Source of the DNA: Halomonas sp. 25-S5
GTDB taxonomy: Bacteria; Pseudomonadota; Gammaproteobacteria; Pseudomonadales; Halomonadaceae
Assembly (NCBI RefSeq): GCF_029889845.1
Contig: NZ_JARANV010000007.1
Coordinates: 87,730 to 151,729, forward strand
Direction of reading: 5' to 3'
DNA: 64,000 bases
Shown here: positions 18,576 to 28,256 of the stretch, in pieces
How positions within the stretch are numbered: position 1 is the stretch's first letter
Layout of the letters: the number at the start of each line of letters is the position of its first letter
Translations under genes and position numbers: made by a program
The notes under the pieces: model-generated
Seen by the model: the letters and a program-made list of their open reading frames with translations, nothing else
Databases searched by the model: none
Told to the model about the DNA's origin: nothing

Positions 18576-19081
18576 CGATTCAGCTTCTGGACCCGCTCGG
18601 AGGGGGTGATGATCTCGGTGATACGGATACCGTACTTGTCCTCGACAACCACGACCTCGCCCTGGGCGATCAGGTAGCCATTGATCAGGATATCCATGGG
18701 CTCGCCCGCCAGACCGTCCAGTTCAATCACCGACCCCTGGGCAAGTTCCAGCAGCTGCTTGATGGTCAGCTTGGTCCGGCCGAGCTCCACGGTGAGCTTG
18801 ACCGGGATATCCATGATCATTTCCAGGTCGCGTCCCTGGGCCACCCCCTGGCCCGCCTCGAGAGGGCGGAAGACGCTGCTGCACGCGGACTGAGCAGCGG
18901 GCGCAGCGGTGGGCTCTTCTGCCTCCTGCTCCTGACCGGCAGACTCGGTGGCCGCCTGCTCGGCCATCGCCTCGGCCCAGGGGTCGTCATCGTCAGCGGG
19001 GGCGTCGTCCTGCTGCTCCGACATGGCGGCGGCCCAGTCGTCTTCGCTGATATTCTGATCGGGGTTGTTGGGATCAGTCAT
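18572..19081 (-). CDS. fliN: Flagellar motor switch protein FliN
   Basis: 169 residues from the ATG at 19081, which overlaps the fliM stop; the frame is open further upstream inside fliM but without similarity. Residues 1-80 are acidic and low in complexity. The C-terminal SpoA domain carries DIPVKLTVELGRTKLTIKQL, GSVIELDGLAGEPMDILING and YLIAQGEVVVVEDKYGIRI. FliN is part of the C-ring and binds FliH and the CheY-linked switch. The long acidic N-terminus is larger than in enterobacteria but similar to other members. Confidence 0.94.
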   Translation of the reverse strand: MTDPNNPDQNISEDDWAAAMSEQQDDAPADDDDPWAEAMAEQAATESAGQEQEAEEPTAAPAAQSACSSVFRPLEAGQGVAQGRDLEMIMDIPVKLTVELGRTKLTIKQLLELAQGSVIELDGLAGEPMDILINGYLIAQGEVVVVEDKYGIRITEIITPSERVQKLNR

Positions 19082-20117
19082 GGTTGGATTCCTTGGATTG
19101 CGGCCTGGAGCCTTTGACGAAGGCATCGGCCGGCGCATGGTCGGCGGCATGGTCGAAGATGTGCAGCACGCGCAGGGCGCGCTGCTCATGCTGGCTGCCG
19201 TATTCGCACTCCATCACGGGCACGCCATCCACGCTGGCCGTCACCATCTCGGGAAGTTCCATGGGCAGCACATCGCCGGCCTTCAAGGCCATCACGTGGG
19301 CGATGCGACTCGCGATATCGGTAAAGTTGGCCACCAGTTCCACCTCGGAGTGGCGTATCTCGCCGGCAATGCGCTTCGTCCAGGTGCCGTCCTGATCCTG
19401 GCTGCCATCACTGAGCGGGTTGGTCAGCAGGTCACGCAGCGGTTCGATCATGGCGTAGGGCATGCAGATCTGGAAGCTGCTGGCGAGATTGCCCACCTCG
19501 AGATTGAAACTGGTGTTCACCACGATCTCGTTTGGCGAGTTGGTGATGTTGGCGAACTTGGATTGCATCTCCGAGCGCAGGAAGCTGATCTCGAGGGGAT
19601 AGACGGACTTCCAGGACTCGCTGTAGGCGTCGATGGCCAACTGCAGAAGGCGCTGGATAATGCGCTGTTCGGTGTTGGTGAATTCACGCCCCTCGGACTT
19701 GGTCACGAAGCGTCCGTCACCGCCAAAGAGGTTGTCCACCACCATGAAGACCAGGCTGGGGGGGAACACGATCAAGGCCGAGCCCCGCAGGGGCTTCATG
19801 GCGATCATGTTGATATTGGTCGGCACCGGCACATTGCGGGAGAACTCGCTGTAGCTCTGGTAGCGCACCGAGTCCACGGTGATATCGGCGCTGCGACGAA
19901 TCAGGTTGAACAGCCCCATGCGAAAGTGACGCGCAAAGCGCTCATTGATGATGTCCAGGGCATGCAGGCGCTCGCGGATGATGCGATGCTGGGATGCCGG
20001 GTCATAGGGGCGCACGCGTGATGTCCCGTTGCTCTTGGCCTCGGGTTCGTCATCACCGCTCACCCCCTTGAGCAGGGCATCGATCTCTTCCTGGGACAGC
20101 AGATCATCTTGGGACAT
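19074..20117 (-). CDS. fliM: Flagellar motor switch protein FliM
   Basis: 347 residues. The N-terminal DLLSQEEIDALLKGV is the CheY-P-binding segment. The middle domain includes FARHFRMGLFNLIRRSADIT and PLRGSALIVFPPSLVFMVVD with the GGDGRF turn; the SpoA-type C-terminus is present. FliM links torque generation in the C-ring to chemotactic signals, with FliG and FliN from the same operon. Confidence 0.96.
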   Translation of the reverse strand: MSQDDLLSQEEIDALLKGVSGDDEPEAKSNGTSRVRPYDPASQHRIIRERLHALDIINERFARHFRMGLFNLIRRSADITVDSVRYQSYSEFSRNVPVPTNINMIAMKPLRGSALIVFPPSLVFMVVDNLFGGDGRFVTKSEGREFTNTEQRIIQRLLQLAIDAYSESWKSVYPLEISFLRSEMQSKFANITNSPNEIVVNTSFNLEVGNLASSFQICMPYAMIEPLRDLLTNPLSDGSQDQDGTWTKRIAGEIRHSEVELVANFTDIASRIAHVMALKAGDVLPMELPEMVTASVDGVPVMECEYGSQHEQRALRVLHIFDHAADHAPADAFVKGSRPQSKESNHD

Positions 20118-20138
20118 GGCGTCTTGGCTACCCTCTGC

Positions 20139-20618
20139 CTATTGCACGATGAACTCGGTGAAGAGCACGTCGTTGATGGCCACTTCCGGCTGGTTTTCGG
20201 ACATGGGTGCCTCCAGGGCGGCAATCACCTGGGCTGCCAGGCGCTGCTTGCCACCTGGCGAGGTCAGTTCACTGGCCTGCTTGCCGGAGAACAGTGTCAG
20301 CAGACGGCTGCGAACCTGGGGCATGTGCTGCTCGAGGATCTCCTGGCTGGTCTCGTCAGCCAGCTTCAGTGACAGGCCGGTATAGAGCAGGCGAGGCCCG
20401 TATTCGTCATCGGCAAGGTTGACGGTGAAAGGCTTGATCGGCAGGAAAATCGGCGCCTTCTGTTCAGGCATCTCCTGGGTGTTGATCGCCGATTGCGCCG
20501 CGCTTCCCTGCTGGGTAAAGACCATATAGAGCGCTACCGCTGCCACGGATGACGACAGGATCAGCAGCACCATCATCGACCACAAAAGCTTGCGGGAGCC
20601 ACCACGCGATTTCGCCAT
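20139..20618 (-). CDS. fliL: Flagellar basal-body-associated protein FliL
   Basis: 159 residues with a basic N-terminus, one membrane helix (about 14-34, SMMVLLILSSSVAAVALYMV) and a periplasmic domain with the FliL features IFLPIKPFTVNLADD and RLLYTGLSLKL, ending DVLFTEFIVQ. FliL associates with stators and helps torque under load. It is 132 bases after fliK on the same strand. Confidence 0.92.
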   Translation of the reverse strand: MAKSRGGSRKLLWSMMVLLILSSSVAAVALYMVFTQQGSAAQSAINTQEMPEQKAPIFLPIKPFTVNLADDEYGPRLLYTGLSLKLADETSQEILEQHMPQVRSRLLTLFSGKQASELTSPGGKQRLAAQVIAALEAPMSENQPEVAINDVLFTEFIVQ

Positions 20619-20750
20619 TCTCTTTCCTAGGTTGCAGTGTGTTGCCGATGCTGACCTCGCAGTATGCGTGTCGCATCGTGATCACGATGACCCGAACAGC
20701 CCCGCTGATTGCGCCTATCTTGTCCGTTTGGCGCCTAGCGTAGCTGGGGG

Positions 20751-22115
20751 TCAGGCATAGAGGTCCACGCTACCATCCAGATTCAGCTCACGCGTCAACT
20801 TGGCATCGATGGCGCCTGATGACCCTTCATCACTCCCTTCCACCCCGGCTGATGCCAGCATGTCGCCTGGCTGTCGAGGGGCGCCGTCGCCGTTACCGGT
20901 TCGCTGTTCGCCTACCGACGTCTCACCCAGGCTGATGCCCTGTTCGGCGAGGGCATCACGCAATTGCGGGATGGCCTGCTCCAGCGCCTGGCGGACCTGG
21001 GCATGGGCGGAGATGAACTGCGCCTGTGCGCCGTGGTCGCCCATCTTCAGGGACACTGACAGAGGCCCGAGCTCCGCTGGATGCAGCTGCAGCTCGACGC
21101 GTTGTTCACCGCCCTGCTGGCTCAGTCGCACCAGCTGCTGACCAAGCTGCTGGGGCCAGGCAGGGCTGGCGACCGGCGCCGGCAGGCTGGCCTGGGCCGG
21201 CATCGATGGGGCGCTGGTCATCGCCCCGCCCGTCGCACCGTTTATCGCATTCGCCGCGCCCTGGCCGGCCAGTTCGAGGGCGCCGGCGCCCCCCGACGCC
21301 TCGCCACGCTGGGCCAGTAGGGCGTCGCCGGCGGTCGCGACGCGCAGCGCCTCGTCGCTCGCCGCTGAGGCCTGGCCGGCGCCGGCCAGGGAGGGGGCGA
21401 GTCGCTCTGCCGCGGCGGAGCCTGCCGCCGCGTTCGGCTGGGGCGCGCGGCGATCGGCGGCGATCGCTTCGAGCAGCGGATTGGTGCGCAGCGCCTGACC
21501 GGACATGTGAGACTCAGGGCCGGCGACACTCGCCGCGTTGGGCGCGTCGGTACTGCCGGTGGCCGGGAACCCGGTGGCGGCCAGGGACAGCAGCGCGAGG
21601 GCGTCGTCCGCCTCGGGGCGGCCGGCCTGTTCGATCAGCGCGAGGTGCTCCTGCAGCGCGTCCCAGACGCCGTTACCGGCCGCGTCGCTGCCGGCCGACC
21701 GCGGCGTGCCCTGCTCGAGCGACTGGAGGGCCGACTCGACGTCTTCGGCCGAGAGGCGCGACCAGGCGGCCCTCCCGGCCTCGGCGCCAAGCAGCGGGGT
21801 CAGGCCGGCGCTCTCGCCCGTCTTCCCGTGCTCGACCCTGGTGTCCGTCGTGCCCGATACCTCGGCCAGCCGAGCCTTGAGCGCCTCGTCCCGCATGGCG
21901 GCGCCGGCGGGCGTATCGCCCTGGCCGTGCGTCGCGGCCGCTGGCGCCTGCGAGGACGACGCCTGTGGCGTCGGGGTGCCGGCCCCCTCGCCGCGGGCCT
22001 GGCTCGCCCCGGCCAGGTGGCGGGCGAACGCGTCCCCCGGTGCCTTGTCCCCCTCGGGCGAGGCGCGGTTTCCGGCGGCATTCACGGGGGCATTGACGAG
22101 CAACTGGATATCCAT
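20751..22115 (-). CDS. fliK: Flagellar hook-length control protein FliK
   Basis: 454 residues from the ATG at 22115, with an AAGGAG ribosome site; the open frame continues upstream in fliJ without similarity. Residues about 1-330 are Ala/Gly/Pro-rich and low in complexity, as in FliK ruler regions. The C-terminal Flg_hook domain is clear: QLGQQLVRLSQQGG, RVELQLHPAELGPLSVSLKM, FISAHAQVRQALEQAIPQLR, LAEQGISLGETSV. FliK measures the hook and switches FlhB substrate specificity. Confidence 0.93.
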   Translation of the reverse strand: MDIQLLVNAPVNAAGNRASPEGDKAPGDAFARHLAGASQARGEGAGTPTPQASSSQAPAAATHGQGDTPAGAAMRDEALKARLAEVSGTTDTRVEHGKTGESAGLTPLLGAEAGRAAWSRLSAEDVESALQSLEQGTPRSAGSDAAGNGVWDALQEHLALIEQAGRPEADDALALLSLAATGFPATGSTDAPNAASVAGPESHMSGQALRTNPLLEAIAADRRAPQPNAAAGSAAAERLAPSLAGAGQASAASDEALRVATAGDALLAQRGEASGGAGALELAGQGAANAINGATGGAMTSAPSMPAQASLPAPVASPAWPQQLGQQLVRLSQQGGEQRVELQLHPAELGPLSVSLKMGDHGAQAQFISAHAQVRQALEQAIPQLRDALAEQGISLGETSVGEQRTGNGDGAPRQPGDMLASAGVEGSDEGSSGAIDAKLTRELNLDGSVDLYA

Positions 22116-22134
22116 CGACAGTCTCCTTGCTGGC

Positions 22135-22596
22135 TCAGTACTCGCCCTGGGGCGAGCGCTGGCGAACCAGGCGGTTGTTGACCAGGTCGTCACTGACGTG
22201 CTGTTCCCGGCGTTGTTCATCGCGGCGGCTGGCGATATTCCGCCGTTCGGCCAGGGTGTCGTAGGACGACAGGCGTTGCTGCTGTTGCTGCCAGTGCTGG
22301 CGAGTCTTCTCGACCCGCTGCTGCTGGGCGGCCACTGCCTGCCGGGCACGCACCAGGGCGTCGTCCAGCGAGGCGAGGAATTGCTGGTAGTTGCGCATGG
22401 TGGCCGGGTCGATGCCATCGCGCATGGCCGCATTCAGCTTTTCGGCATACTCCTGCCGATAGCGATGCAGGGATTCCAGCTGCTGGCTGACCTGCTGGCT
22501 GGTGCGCTGTTCGCCGGCCAGGTTCTGCCCGGCCTGGTCCCGGTCATTCCGGGCGAGGTCGGCGAGGGTATCGAGCGGCGAGTGGCGGCGACTCAT
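22135..22596 (-). CDS. fliJ: Flagellar export protein FliJ
   Basis: 153 residues, almost wholly coiled-coil ([40 protein letters not shown]). FliJ is the central stalk of the FliI ATPase and an escort for chaperones. Length, position between fliI and fliK, and the four-base overlap with fliI all agree. Confidence 0.9.
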   Translation of the reverse strand: MSRRHSPLDTLADLARNDRDQAGQNLAGEQRTSQQVSQQLESLHRYRQEYAEKLNAAMRDGIDPATMRNYQQFLASLDDALVRARQAVAAQQQRVEKTRQHWQQQQQRLSSYDTLAERRNIASRRDEQRREQHVSDDLVNNRLVRQRSPQGEY

Positions 22597-23984
22597 GACG
22601 TGCCTCCCACGACGCCCGCCAGGGCCTGGCGGGCGTTTTCCAGGCTGCTGTTCTCCTCGATGCGCTGCTGCAGGAAGCTCTCGAGGTGCGGATAGCGCCG
22701 CACGGCCTCATCCAGTTGCGGATCATGCCCCGGTTGGTAGGCACCGACGCTGATCAGGTCGCGGTTGCGCTGGTAGCGCGAGAAGAGCCCCTTGAACTGC
22801 TGGGCCTGCTGCTGCTGCGGTGGGTCGATGATGGCGGTCATCGCCCGGCTGATGGAGGCCTCGATGTCGATGGCCGGGTAGTGGCCAGCTTCGGCCAGCG
22901 TTCGGGACAGCACGATATGGCCATCGAGGATGGCGCGTGCCGAATCGGCGATGGGGTCCTGCTGGTCGTCGCCCTCGGTGAGTACCGTATAGAAGGCGGT
23001 GATGGAGCCGCCGCCGCGCTGGGCATTGCCGGCGCGCTCGACCAGGTTCGGCAGCTTGGCAAAGACCGAGGGCGGATAGCCCTTGGTTGCCGGTGGCTCG
23101 CCGACGGCCAGGGCGATCTCGCGCTGGGCCATGGCGAAGCGGGTCAGGGAGTCCATGATCAACAGGACATTGCGTCCCTCGTCACGAAACCCTTCTGCCA
23201 GCCGGGTGGCATAGGACGCCCCTTGGAGACGCTGCAGTGGGGAGGTATCGGCCGGCGCGGCTACCACGACGGCACGGCGAAGGCCCTCTTCGCCCAGGAT
23301 GTTGTCGATGAAGTCCTGGACCTCGCGACCCCGTTCGCCGATCAGGCCGACGACGATCACGTCGGCGCGAGTGTAGCGAGCCATCATGCCGAGCAGCACC
23401 GACTTGCCGACCCCGGAGCCGGCGAACAGCCCCATGCGCTGGCCACGGCCCACGCTCAGCAGGGCATTGATGGCACGAATGCCCACGTCGACCTGCTCTT
23501 CGATGGGCGCGCGCGCCAGGGGATTCAGCGGCGGTGTGGCCAGCGGGGCGCGGGGGGCATCCTCGAGCGGACCCATGCTGTCCAAGGGCGTCCCGTTACC
23601 GTCGACGACACGCCCCAGCAGGGCCTCGCCGAGCGGAAAGCGGCGGGCGCTATTGTGGGCTCCATCGGCAAGGGGGAAGACTCTGGCTCCCGGCATCAGG
23701 CCGGTGATCTCGGCCAGTGGCATCAGATACAGCCTGTCGCCGGCGAACCCCACGACCTCTGCCTCGGCGAAGCGGCCCGCTTCCTGACGACCGGCCGGAA
23801 GCTCGATACGACAGGCATTGCCCAGGGCCACCTGCAGTCCGACCACCTCGATCACCAGCCCGGTGGCACGCACCACCCGACCGCTGGCGCGGCAGGGGGG
23901 CAAGGGCTCCACGCGGGCACGCACGCCACGCAAGGCGCGCTGCCAATGAGCCTGGTGAGGGTTGGTGGACAGCGGCTCGGTCAC
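22593..23984 (-). CDS. fliI: Flagellum-specific ATPase FliI
   Basis: 463 residues from a GTG start that shares one base with the fliH stop (TAGTG). Walker A AGSGVGKS is at 188-195; [17 protein letters not shown], the Walker B region [20 protein letters not shown] and [20 protein letters not shown] follow. It is an F1-beta-like hexameric ATPase at the base of the export apparatus, regulated by FliH and completed by FliJ. Confidence 0.96.
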   Translation of the reverse strand: MTEPLSTNPHQAHWQRALRGVRARVEPLPPCRASGRVVRATGLVIEVVGLQVALGNACRIELPAGRQEAGRFAEAEVVGFAGDRLYLMPLAEITGLMPGARVFPLADGAHNSARRFPLGEALLGRVVDGNGTPLDSMGPLEDAPRAPLATPPLNPLARAPIEEQVDVGIRAINALLSVGRGQRMGLFAGSGVGKSVLLGMMARYTRADVIVVGLIGERGREVQDFIDNILGEEGLRRAVVVAAPADTSPLQRLQGASYATRLAEGFRDEGRNVLLIMDSLTRFAMAQREIALAVGEPPATKGYPPSVFAKLPNLVERAGNAQRGGGSITAFYTVLTEGDDQQDPIADSARAILDGHIVLSRTLAEAGHYPAIDIEASISRAMTAIIDPPQQQQAQQFKGLFSRYQRNRDLISVGAYQPGHDPQLDEAVRRYPHLESFLQQRIEENSSLENARQALAGVVGGTS

Positions 23985-24739
23985 TAGTGCTCGTCCCCTT
24001 GTGCCTGATGCGTGGTCGGGCTGCGATGTCTCACCTGGGTCTTCACGGCTTGCCAGCGACTCTCCCAGGTGGCGTCGAGTTCGCCATTGGCGCTGGTCAC
24101 CCGGCAGCCGCCACGGCTGAGCTGGTCATCGGGCTGCAGCGTCCAGCCGGCAGCCGATAGCTCTTCGCCCAGATGCTTCTGTACCAGCTTGTGGTCCAGC
24201 GGATGCAGCCAGAGACGTTGCTGGCCGATGAGCGGGGGCTCGGTATGCAGCAGCGTGCGCACCAGTTCCAGCACCTGGCGAGGTCTCGCTTTCAGGGCCT
24301 CGCCGGCGAGCTGATGGCCGGTGGCCAGTGCCAGGTCGACCAGATCCTCGGCGATGGTGTCGTCAAGTTGTTCCAGGGCAGCACCGAAGGCGGTGGCCAG
24401 GGCCGCGATGGGTTCCAGCGCCTCGGCGAGGCGCGCCTCCAGCTCGTCCTTCGCCTGCTGGCGCCCTTCCTCGAGCCCCTTGGCCAGTCCCTCGGCATGG
24501 CCTTGTTCGCGACCCGCTTTCAGGCCCTCTTCATGGGCTTCTCGCCGGACCCTCTCGCGCAGCGCTTGCAGTTCCGCCTGGCGCTTGAAGGCCTGGCGTC
24601 GCTCGTCATCTGGCGTCGCTTGCGAATTGCCCTGGGACTCGGATGGAGCGGCGCGCCGTGGTCTCTCCAGTTCCCCCATCTGCCAACGGCGCCAGGGTGT
24701 CTGGTCGTCTGCCATGCCTGATTCACCACGCTCAGACAT
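23984..24739 (-). CDS. fliH: Flagellar assembly protein FliH
   Basis: 251 residues. The N-terminus is charged, followed by Gly-repeats typical of FliH ([20 protein letters not shown], then [19 protein letters not shown]) with repeated GxxxG spacing. The C-terminal part ([36 protein letters not shown]) matches the FliH/V-ATPase E-like domain. FliH regulates FliI. Its start overlaps the fliG stop by eight bases; an alternative ATG at 24715 would shorten it by eight residues. Confidence 0.93.
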   Translation of the reverse strand: MSERGESGMADDQTPWRRWQMGELERPRRAAPSESQGNSQATPDDERRQAFKRQAELQALRERVRREAHEEGLKAGREQGHAEGLAKGLEEGRQQAKDELEARLAEALEPIAALATAFGAALEQLDDTIAEDLVDLALATGHQLAGEALKARPRQVLELVRTLLHTEPPLIGQQRLWLHPLDHKLVQKHLGEELSAAGWTLQPDDQLSRGGCRVTSANGELDATWESRWQAVKTQVRHRSPTTHQAQGDEH

Positions 24740-25736
24740 AGGTTTCGTCTCCGCCGCTCAGCACGATCTCGCCACCATCGGCAAGGCGACGCACCACCTG
24801 CAGGACGGCTTTCTGTTCGGCTTCGACCTGGGAGACACGAATCGGCCCCCGGGCCTCCATGTCCTCGCGCATCAGGTCCGCGGCGCGCTGGGACATGTTG
24901 CGCATGAACTTGTCCATGAGGGTTTCCGGTGCCCCCTTGAGCGCCACCACCAGGGAGTTGGTGTCGATCTCCTTGAGGATGAGCTGGATGCTGCGGTCGT
25001 CCAGGTCGATGAGGTTTTCGAACAGGAACATCTCGTCGATGATCTTCTGGGCCAGGTCTTCGCTGTGCGAGCGAACCGTCTCGATGGCAGCCTCTTCCTG
25101 GTTGGAGTTCATCAGGTTGAGGATCTCGGCGGCGGTACGTGCGCCCCCCATCTTGCTGCGCTTAAGGTTCTGGCCATCCAGCATGTTGGTGAGCACCTCG
25201 GTGAGCTCCTGCAGGGCCGCGGGTTGCACGCCGCTGAAGGTCGCGATGCGCAGCACCACATCGTTGCGCAGCTTCTCGTCGAACAACGCCATCACGTCCG
25301 CCGCCTGGTGCCGATCCAGATGGATCAGTACCGTGGCGATGATCTGTGGGTGCTCATCGCGGATCAGCTCCGCCACCATCGAGGCTTCCATGAGATTCAG
25401 GGCATCGATGCCGGAGCCGGTGCCGCTGGTTTCCAGCACGTCCTCGATCAGGCTGGACGCACGATCGCTGCCCAGCGCCTTGGTCAGCACCGAGCGGATA
25501 TGCTCGCTGGAGTTCAGGTTGAGCGCGATGAACTCCTCGGTTTCGTCATGGAAGGCCTGTAGCACCTGGTGCATGTCATCGTGGGAGACCTGGTCCAGTC
25601 GGGCCATCTCCGTACTGATCTGCTGGATCTCGGTGGGGGAGAGGTACTTGAACACCTCGGCCGCACTATCCTCGTCGAGTGCCAGCAGCAGGATCGCGCT
25701 GCGCCGCGCGCCGCTTATCTCCTGGAACTTAGTCAT
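24732..25736 (-). CDS. fliG: Flagellar motor switch protein FliG
   Basis: 334 residues. Conserved: ARRSAILLLALDEDSAAEVF; DEHPQIIATVLIHLDRHQAA; EILNLMNSNQEEAAIETVRS; the torque helix region FLFENLIDLDDRSIQLILKE; and MRNMSQRAADLMREDMEARG. FliG contacts FliF and MotA and carries the charged residues used for torque. Overlaps both fliF and fliH by eight bases. Confidence 0.96.
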   Translation of the reverse strand: MTKFQEISGARRSAILLLALDEDSAAEVFKYLSPTEIQQISTEMARLDQVSHDDMHQVLQAFHDETEEFIALNLNSSEHIRSVLTKALGSDRASSLIEDVLETSGTGSGIDALNLMEASMVAELIRDEHPQIIATVLIHLDRHQAADVMALFDEKLRNDVVLRIATFSGVQPAALQELTEVLTNMLDGQNLKRSKMGGARTAAEILNLMNSNQEEAAIETVRSHSEDLAQKIIDEMFLFENLIDLDDRSIQLILKEIDTNSLVVALKGAPETLMDKFMRNMSQRAADLMREDMEARGPIRVSQVEAEQKAVLQVVRRLADGGEIVLSGGDETYV

Positions 25737-27444
25737 GCTTGTTCATCCAGCCGCGAACGATCATGGCCACCATGCGCGGATCCTCTTCTGCCATCTCGCG
25801 AAGATCATTGAGGTTGTCCTCGTAGGCCGAGGCCTTGCGCTTGCGTCGCGGCTTGTTGTAGGTGGATTCATCTTCCTGCCCTTTGACGGAGGCGTGTTCC
25901 TCGTCATCCTCGCCGACCCTGGCCTGGAAGGTCGGTGCGGGCTGCGTGGCCGCCTGGGGAGCCTGGCTGGCGCGCTTGACCAGCGGACGCAGGATCAGCA
26001 GGTAGAGCAGCAGGACAGCCAGGCCCACCAGCAGATAACGGCCCAGGGTCATGGCCAGCTGCTGGACGTCGGGTTCCTGCCACCACTCGAGGGGCTCGAT
26101 CTCCGGGGCCGCCCGAGTGAAGGGGCTGTTGACCACGGCAATTTCGTCCCCACGGGCCTGGGAAAAGCCCATGGCCCGGCGTATCAGCCGCTCGACCTGG
26201 TCGATCTCGGTCTCGCTGAGCGGTGTTGGCTGCATGACACCCTCATCGTCAGGGGTTGGGCGGTAATTGACGACGACCGCTGCCGAGAGTCGCTCCACCT
26301 GGCCGCGACGGTGCTGGACGTGCGAGATGCTGCGGTCGACCTCGTAGTTGATCACGTCATCACGATCGAGGTTGCGCGTCGCCGCCGGGGTATCCCCGTT
26401 CGCCTGCCCACCCGCGGCATCTCCCTCGGCGGGCGGGTTCTCCACCGGTGACGGCGCGGCGCCGGGAGGGGTGTTGCTCAGTGCCCCGGGGATCCCGCCG
26501 GCCAGGTCGTCACTGCCGTTGTAGCTGACGCTGCTCTGACGGCTGCGCACGGCGGCCTCGTTGGGCGGCTGGTTGGGTCCGTAGCGCTCCGAGGTTTCCT
26601 CGCGGCGGGAGAAGTCCACCTGAGCCGTTACCTGGGCCTTGACGTTTTGACTGCCCAGGATCGGCGTCAGGATGGACTCGATGCGCCGCTGGTAGGAGCG
26701 TTCCACCTCGGCGATATAGTCCAGCTGCGTGCCGTCCAGCCCCAGGCCGTTGGCATCAGGGGCCGTCAGCAACCGGCCATTCTGATCGACCACGGTGACG
26801 GCCTCGGCTGCCAGGTCAGGCACGCTGCTGGACACCATGTGCACGATGGAGTTGACCTGTCCCTCGCCGAGCGTGCGCCCGGCATGCAGCGTCAGCACCA
26901 CCGAGGCCTTGGCCGGCTCACGGTCGCGCACGAAGACCGACTCCTTGGCCAGCGCCAGGTGAACCCGGGCCCTGTTGACCGGCCCCAGTGATTCCATGGA
27001 CCGCGACAGCTCGCCCTCCAGGCCCCGCTGATAGTTGATCTGCTCGGCGAACTGGCTGATGCCGAAGGCCTGGTTCTCCATCAGCTCGAACCCGACGTTC
27101 CCGCCTTGTGGCAGTCCCTGTTCCGCCAGTTGCAGGCGCAGCGTGTGAATCTGGTCACCGGGGACGAGCAGCGCCTGGCCACCCTGGCTGAACTGGTAGG
27201 GGATGCCACGGGTGTCGAGCTCGTTGATGATGCTGCCCCCGTCCGCTTGGCTGAGGTTGCTGTAGAGCACGCGGTAGGCGGGTGAGCTTGCCCACATCAG
27301 CAGGGCAACCACCACGGCAATGCACGCGGCACCGGCGATCAGCAAGGCCACCAGCGGGTTGCCACGCAGCTGATCCTTGAGGCGCGCAAGGCCGGCCGAA
27401 CCCTCACGGGCTTGGCTATCGGTGGCTGAAGCGCCACTGCTCAT
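25729..27444 (-). CDS. fliF: Flagellar MS-ring protein FliF
   Basis: 571 residues from the ATG at 27444, preceded by GGAGG; earlier in-frame codons lack similarity. There are two membrane segments (about 36-58 and 460-480). The periplasmic part has YRVLYSNLSQADGGSIINEL, FAEQINYQRGLEGELSRSME, NRARVHLALAKESVFVRDRE, and ASVVLTLHAGRTL. The C-terminal FliG-binding tail (LNDLREMAEEDPRMVAMIVR) is present. FliF is the first structure assembled; the gene begins the fliFGHIJKLMNOPQR unit. Confidence 0.96.
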   Translation of the reverse strand: MSSGASATDSQAREGSAGLARLKDQLRGNPLVALLIAGAACIAVVVALLMWASSPAYRVLYSNLSQADGGSIINELDTRGIPYQFSQGGQALLVPGDQIHTLRLQLAEQGLPQGGNVGFELMENQAFGISQFAEQINYQRGLEGELSRSMESLGPVNRARVHLALAKESVFVRDREPAKASVVLTLHAGRTLGEGQVNSIVHMVSSSVPDLAAEAVTVVDQNGRLLTAPDANGLGLDGTQLDYIAEVERSYQRRIESILTPILGSQNVKAQVTAQVDFSRREETSERYGPNQPPNEAAVRSRQSSVSYNGSDDLAGGIPGALSNTPPGAAPSPVENPPAEGDAAGGQANGDTPAATRNLDRDDVINYEVDRSISHVQHRRGQVERLSAAVVVNYRPTPDDEGVMQPTPLSETEIDQVERLIRRAMGFSQARGDEIAVVNSPFTRAAPEIEPLEWWQEPDVQQLAMTLGRYLLVGLAVLLLYLLILRPLVKRASQAPQAATQPAPTFQARVGEDDEEHASVKGQEDESTYNKPRRKRKASAYEDNLNDLREMAEEDPRMVAMIVRGWMNKHD

Positions 27445-27697
27445 GTGGGCCTCCAGACGCGGCTGGCTCCATGAGCAAGATTCATTGAGGAAGAAGGCAT
27501 CGAGTGCGGTCCGTCCATCGCGGTTGGCCGCCCCTGGAGTGGGCGGAACTCTGATGGAGGCCATTATCCGCGGCCGCTGTCACCCTAAAGGTCAGAAAAG
27601 CCCAGTTTTTATGGGGCATTTGACCGCATGGCCGAGACATTCCGTCAGGTAGTCTGATGTCTCTTTTCTCGTGACCCTACATGCCAAGGTGGTTGTG

Positions 27698-28027
27698 ATG
27701 AGTGCTCCCGCGATCGAGTCAGTTCTCTCCCAGATGCAGTCATTGTCCAGTCAGGCGGCATCCCAATCGTCCAGTGGTCAGCGGGTGGACACCCAGGTGG
27801 GGGCGGGCGGCTTCACCGGCGAGCTGCAGTCCGCCATCCACCGCATCAACGAGCTCAAGCTCGATGCCGATGCCAAGGCTCAGGCCTTTCAGGCCGGTAC
27901 CGCCGGCGTGGCGCTCAACGATGTGATGGTCGACATGCAGAAGGCGAGCGTGGCTACCGAGATGGGAATCCAGGTACGCAACCGTCTGGTCACGGCCTAC
28001 AAGGATGTCATGAACATGCAGGTGTGA
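27698..28027 (+). CDS. fliE: Flagellar hook-basal body protein FliE
   Basis: 109 residues from the ATG at 27698 (ribosome site AAGGTGG); an earlier GTG/ATG region lacks similarity. The C-terminus VALNDVMVDMQKASVATEMG, then IQVRNRLVTAYKDVMNMQV is diagnostic. FliE links the MS ring to the rod. It is divergent from fliF, so the 250-base gap between them should hold both promoters; no convincing sigma-54 or sigma-28 box was seen there. Confidence 0.95.
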   Translation: MSAPAIESVLSQMQSLSSQAASQSSSGQRVDTQVGAGGFTGELQSAIHRINELKLDADAKAQAFQAGTAGVALNDVMVDMQKASVATEMGIQVRNRLVTAYKDVMNMQV

Positions 28028-28055
28028 TCGGGCCTCCCCCTCTTCCGGACATGAC

Positions 28056-28081
28056 GGGCGCCGGCTTTAATGTCGGCGCCC
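28056..28081 (+). terminator. Hairpin after fliE
   Basis: Perfect 8-base arms GGGCGCCG and CGGCGCCC around a 10-base loop, 28 bases after the fliE stop. There is no T-run, so intrinsic termination is uncertain. Confidence 0.4.
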
Positions 28082-28256
28082 TATGTACCGTCTTGGGCCG
28101 TTCGGGCCCGATGTCGCTCGTTGATGATGCGTCTTGCCTCGGCACAAGCCTCATTCGACTTCGTGGGTCAGTCGTCCCTCGCCTTGCTGGCCATTTCTGC
28201 GGGGATAGCTGGAGAGGGACGGCGGGGTGTGTCCGAAAAGAAGAGGAAATCGTTTG

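Noticed and set aside
22686..23987. 433-codon plus-strand frame antisense to fliI
   Set aside because: It lies wholly over the well-supported fliI gene, has no family similarity and reflects GC-rich codon structure. The same applies to long frames antisense to purU (58966-60531), fliG (24321-26451) and dinB-lexA (61901-63607).
27600..27630. Possible sigma-54 box before fliE (GG-N10-GC around GGGGCATTTGACCGCA)
   Set aside because: Only the dinucleotide spacing fits; the flanking TGGCA and TTGCA elements do not.
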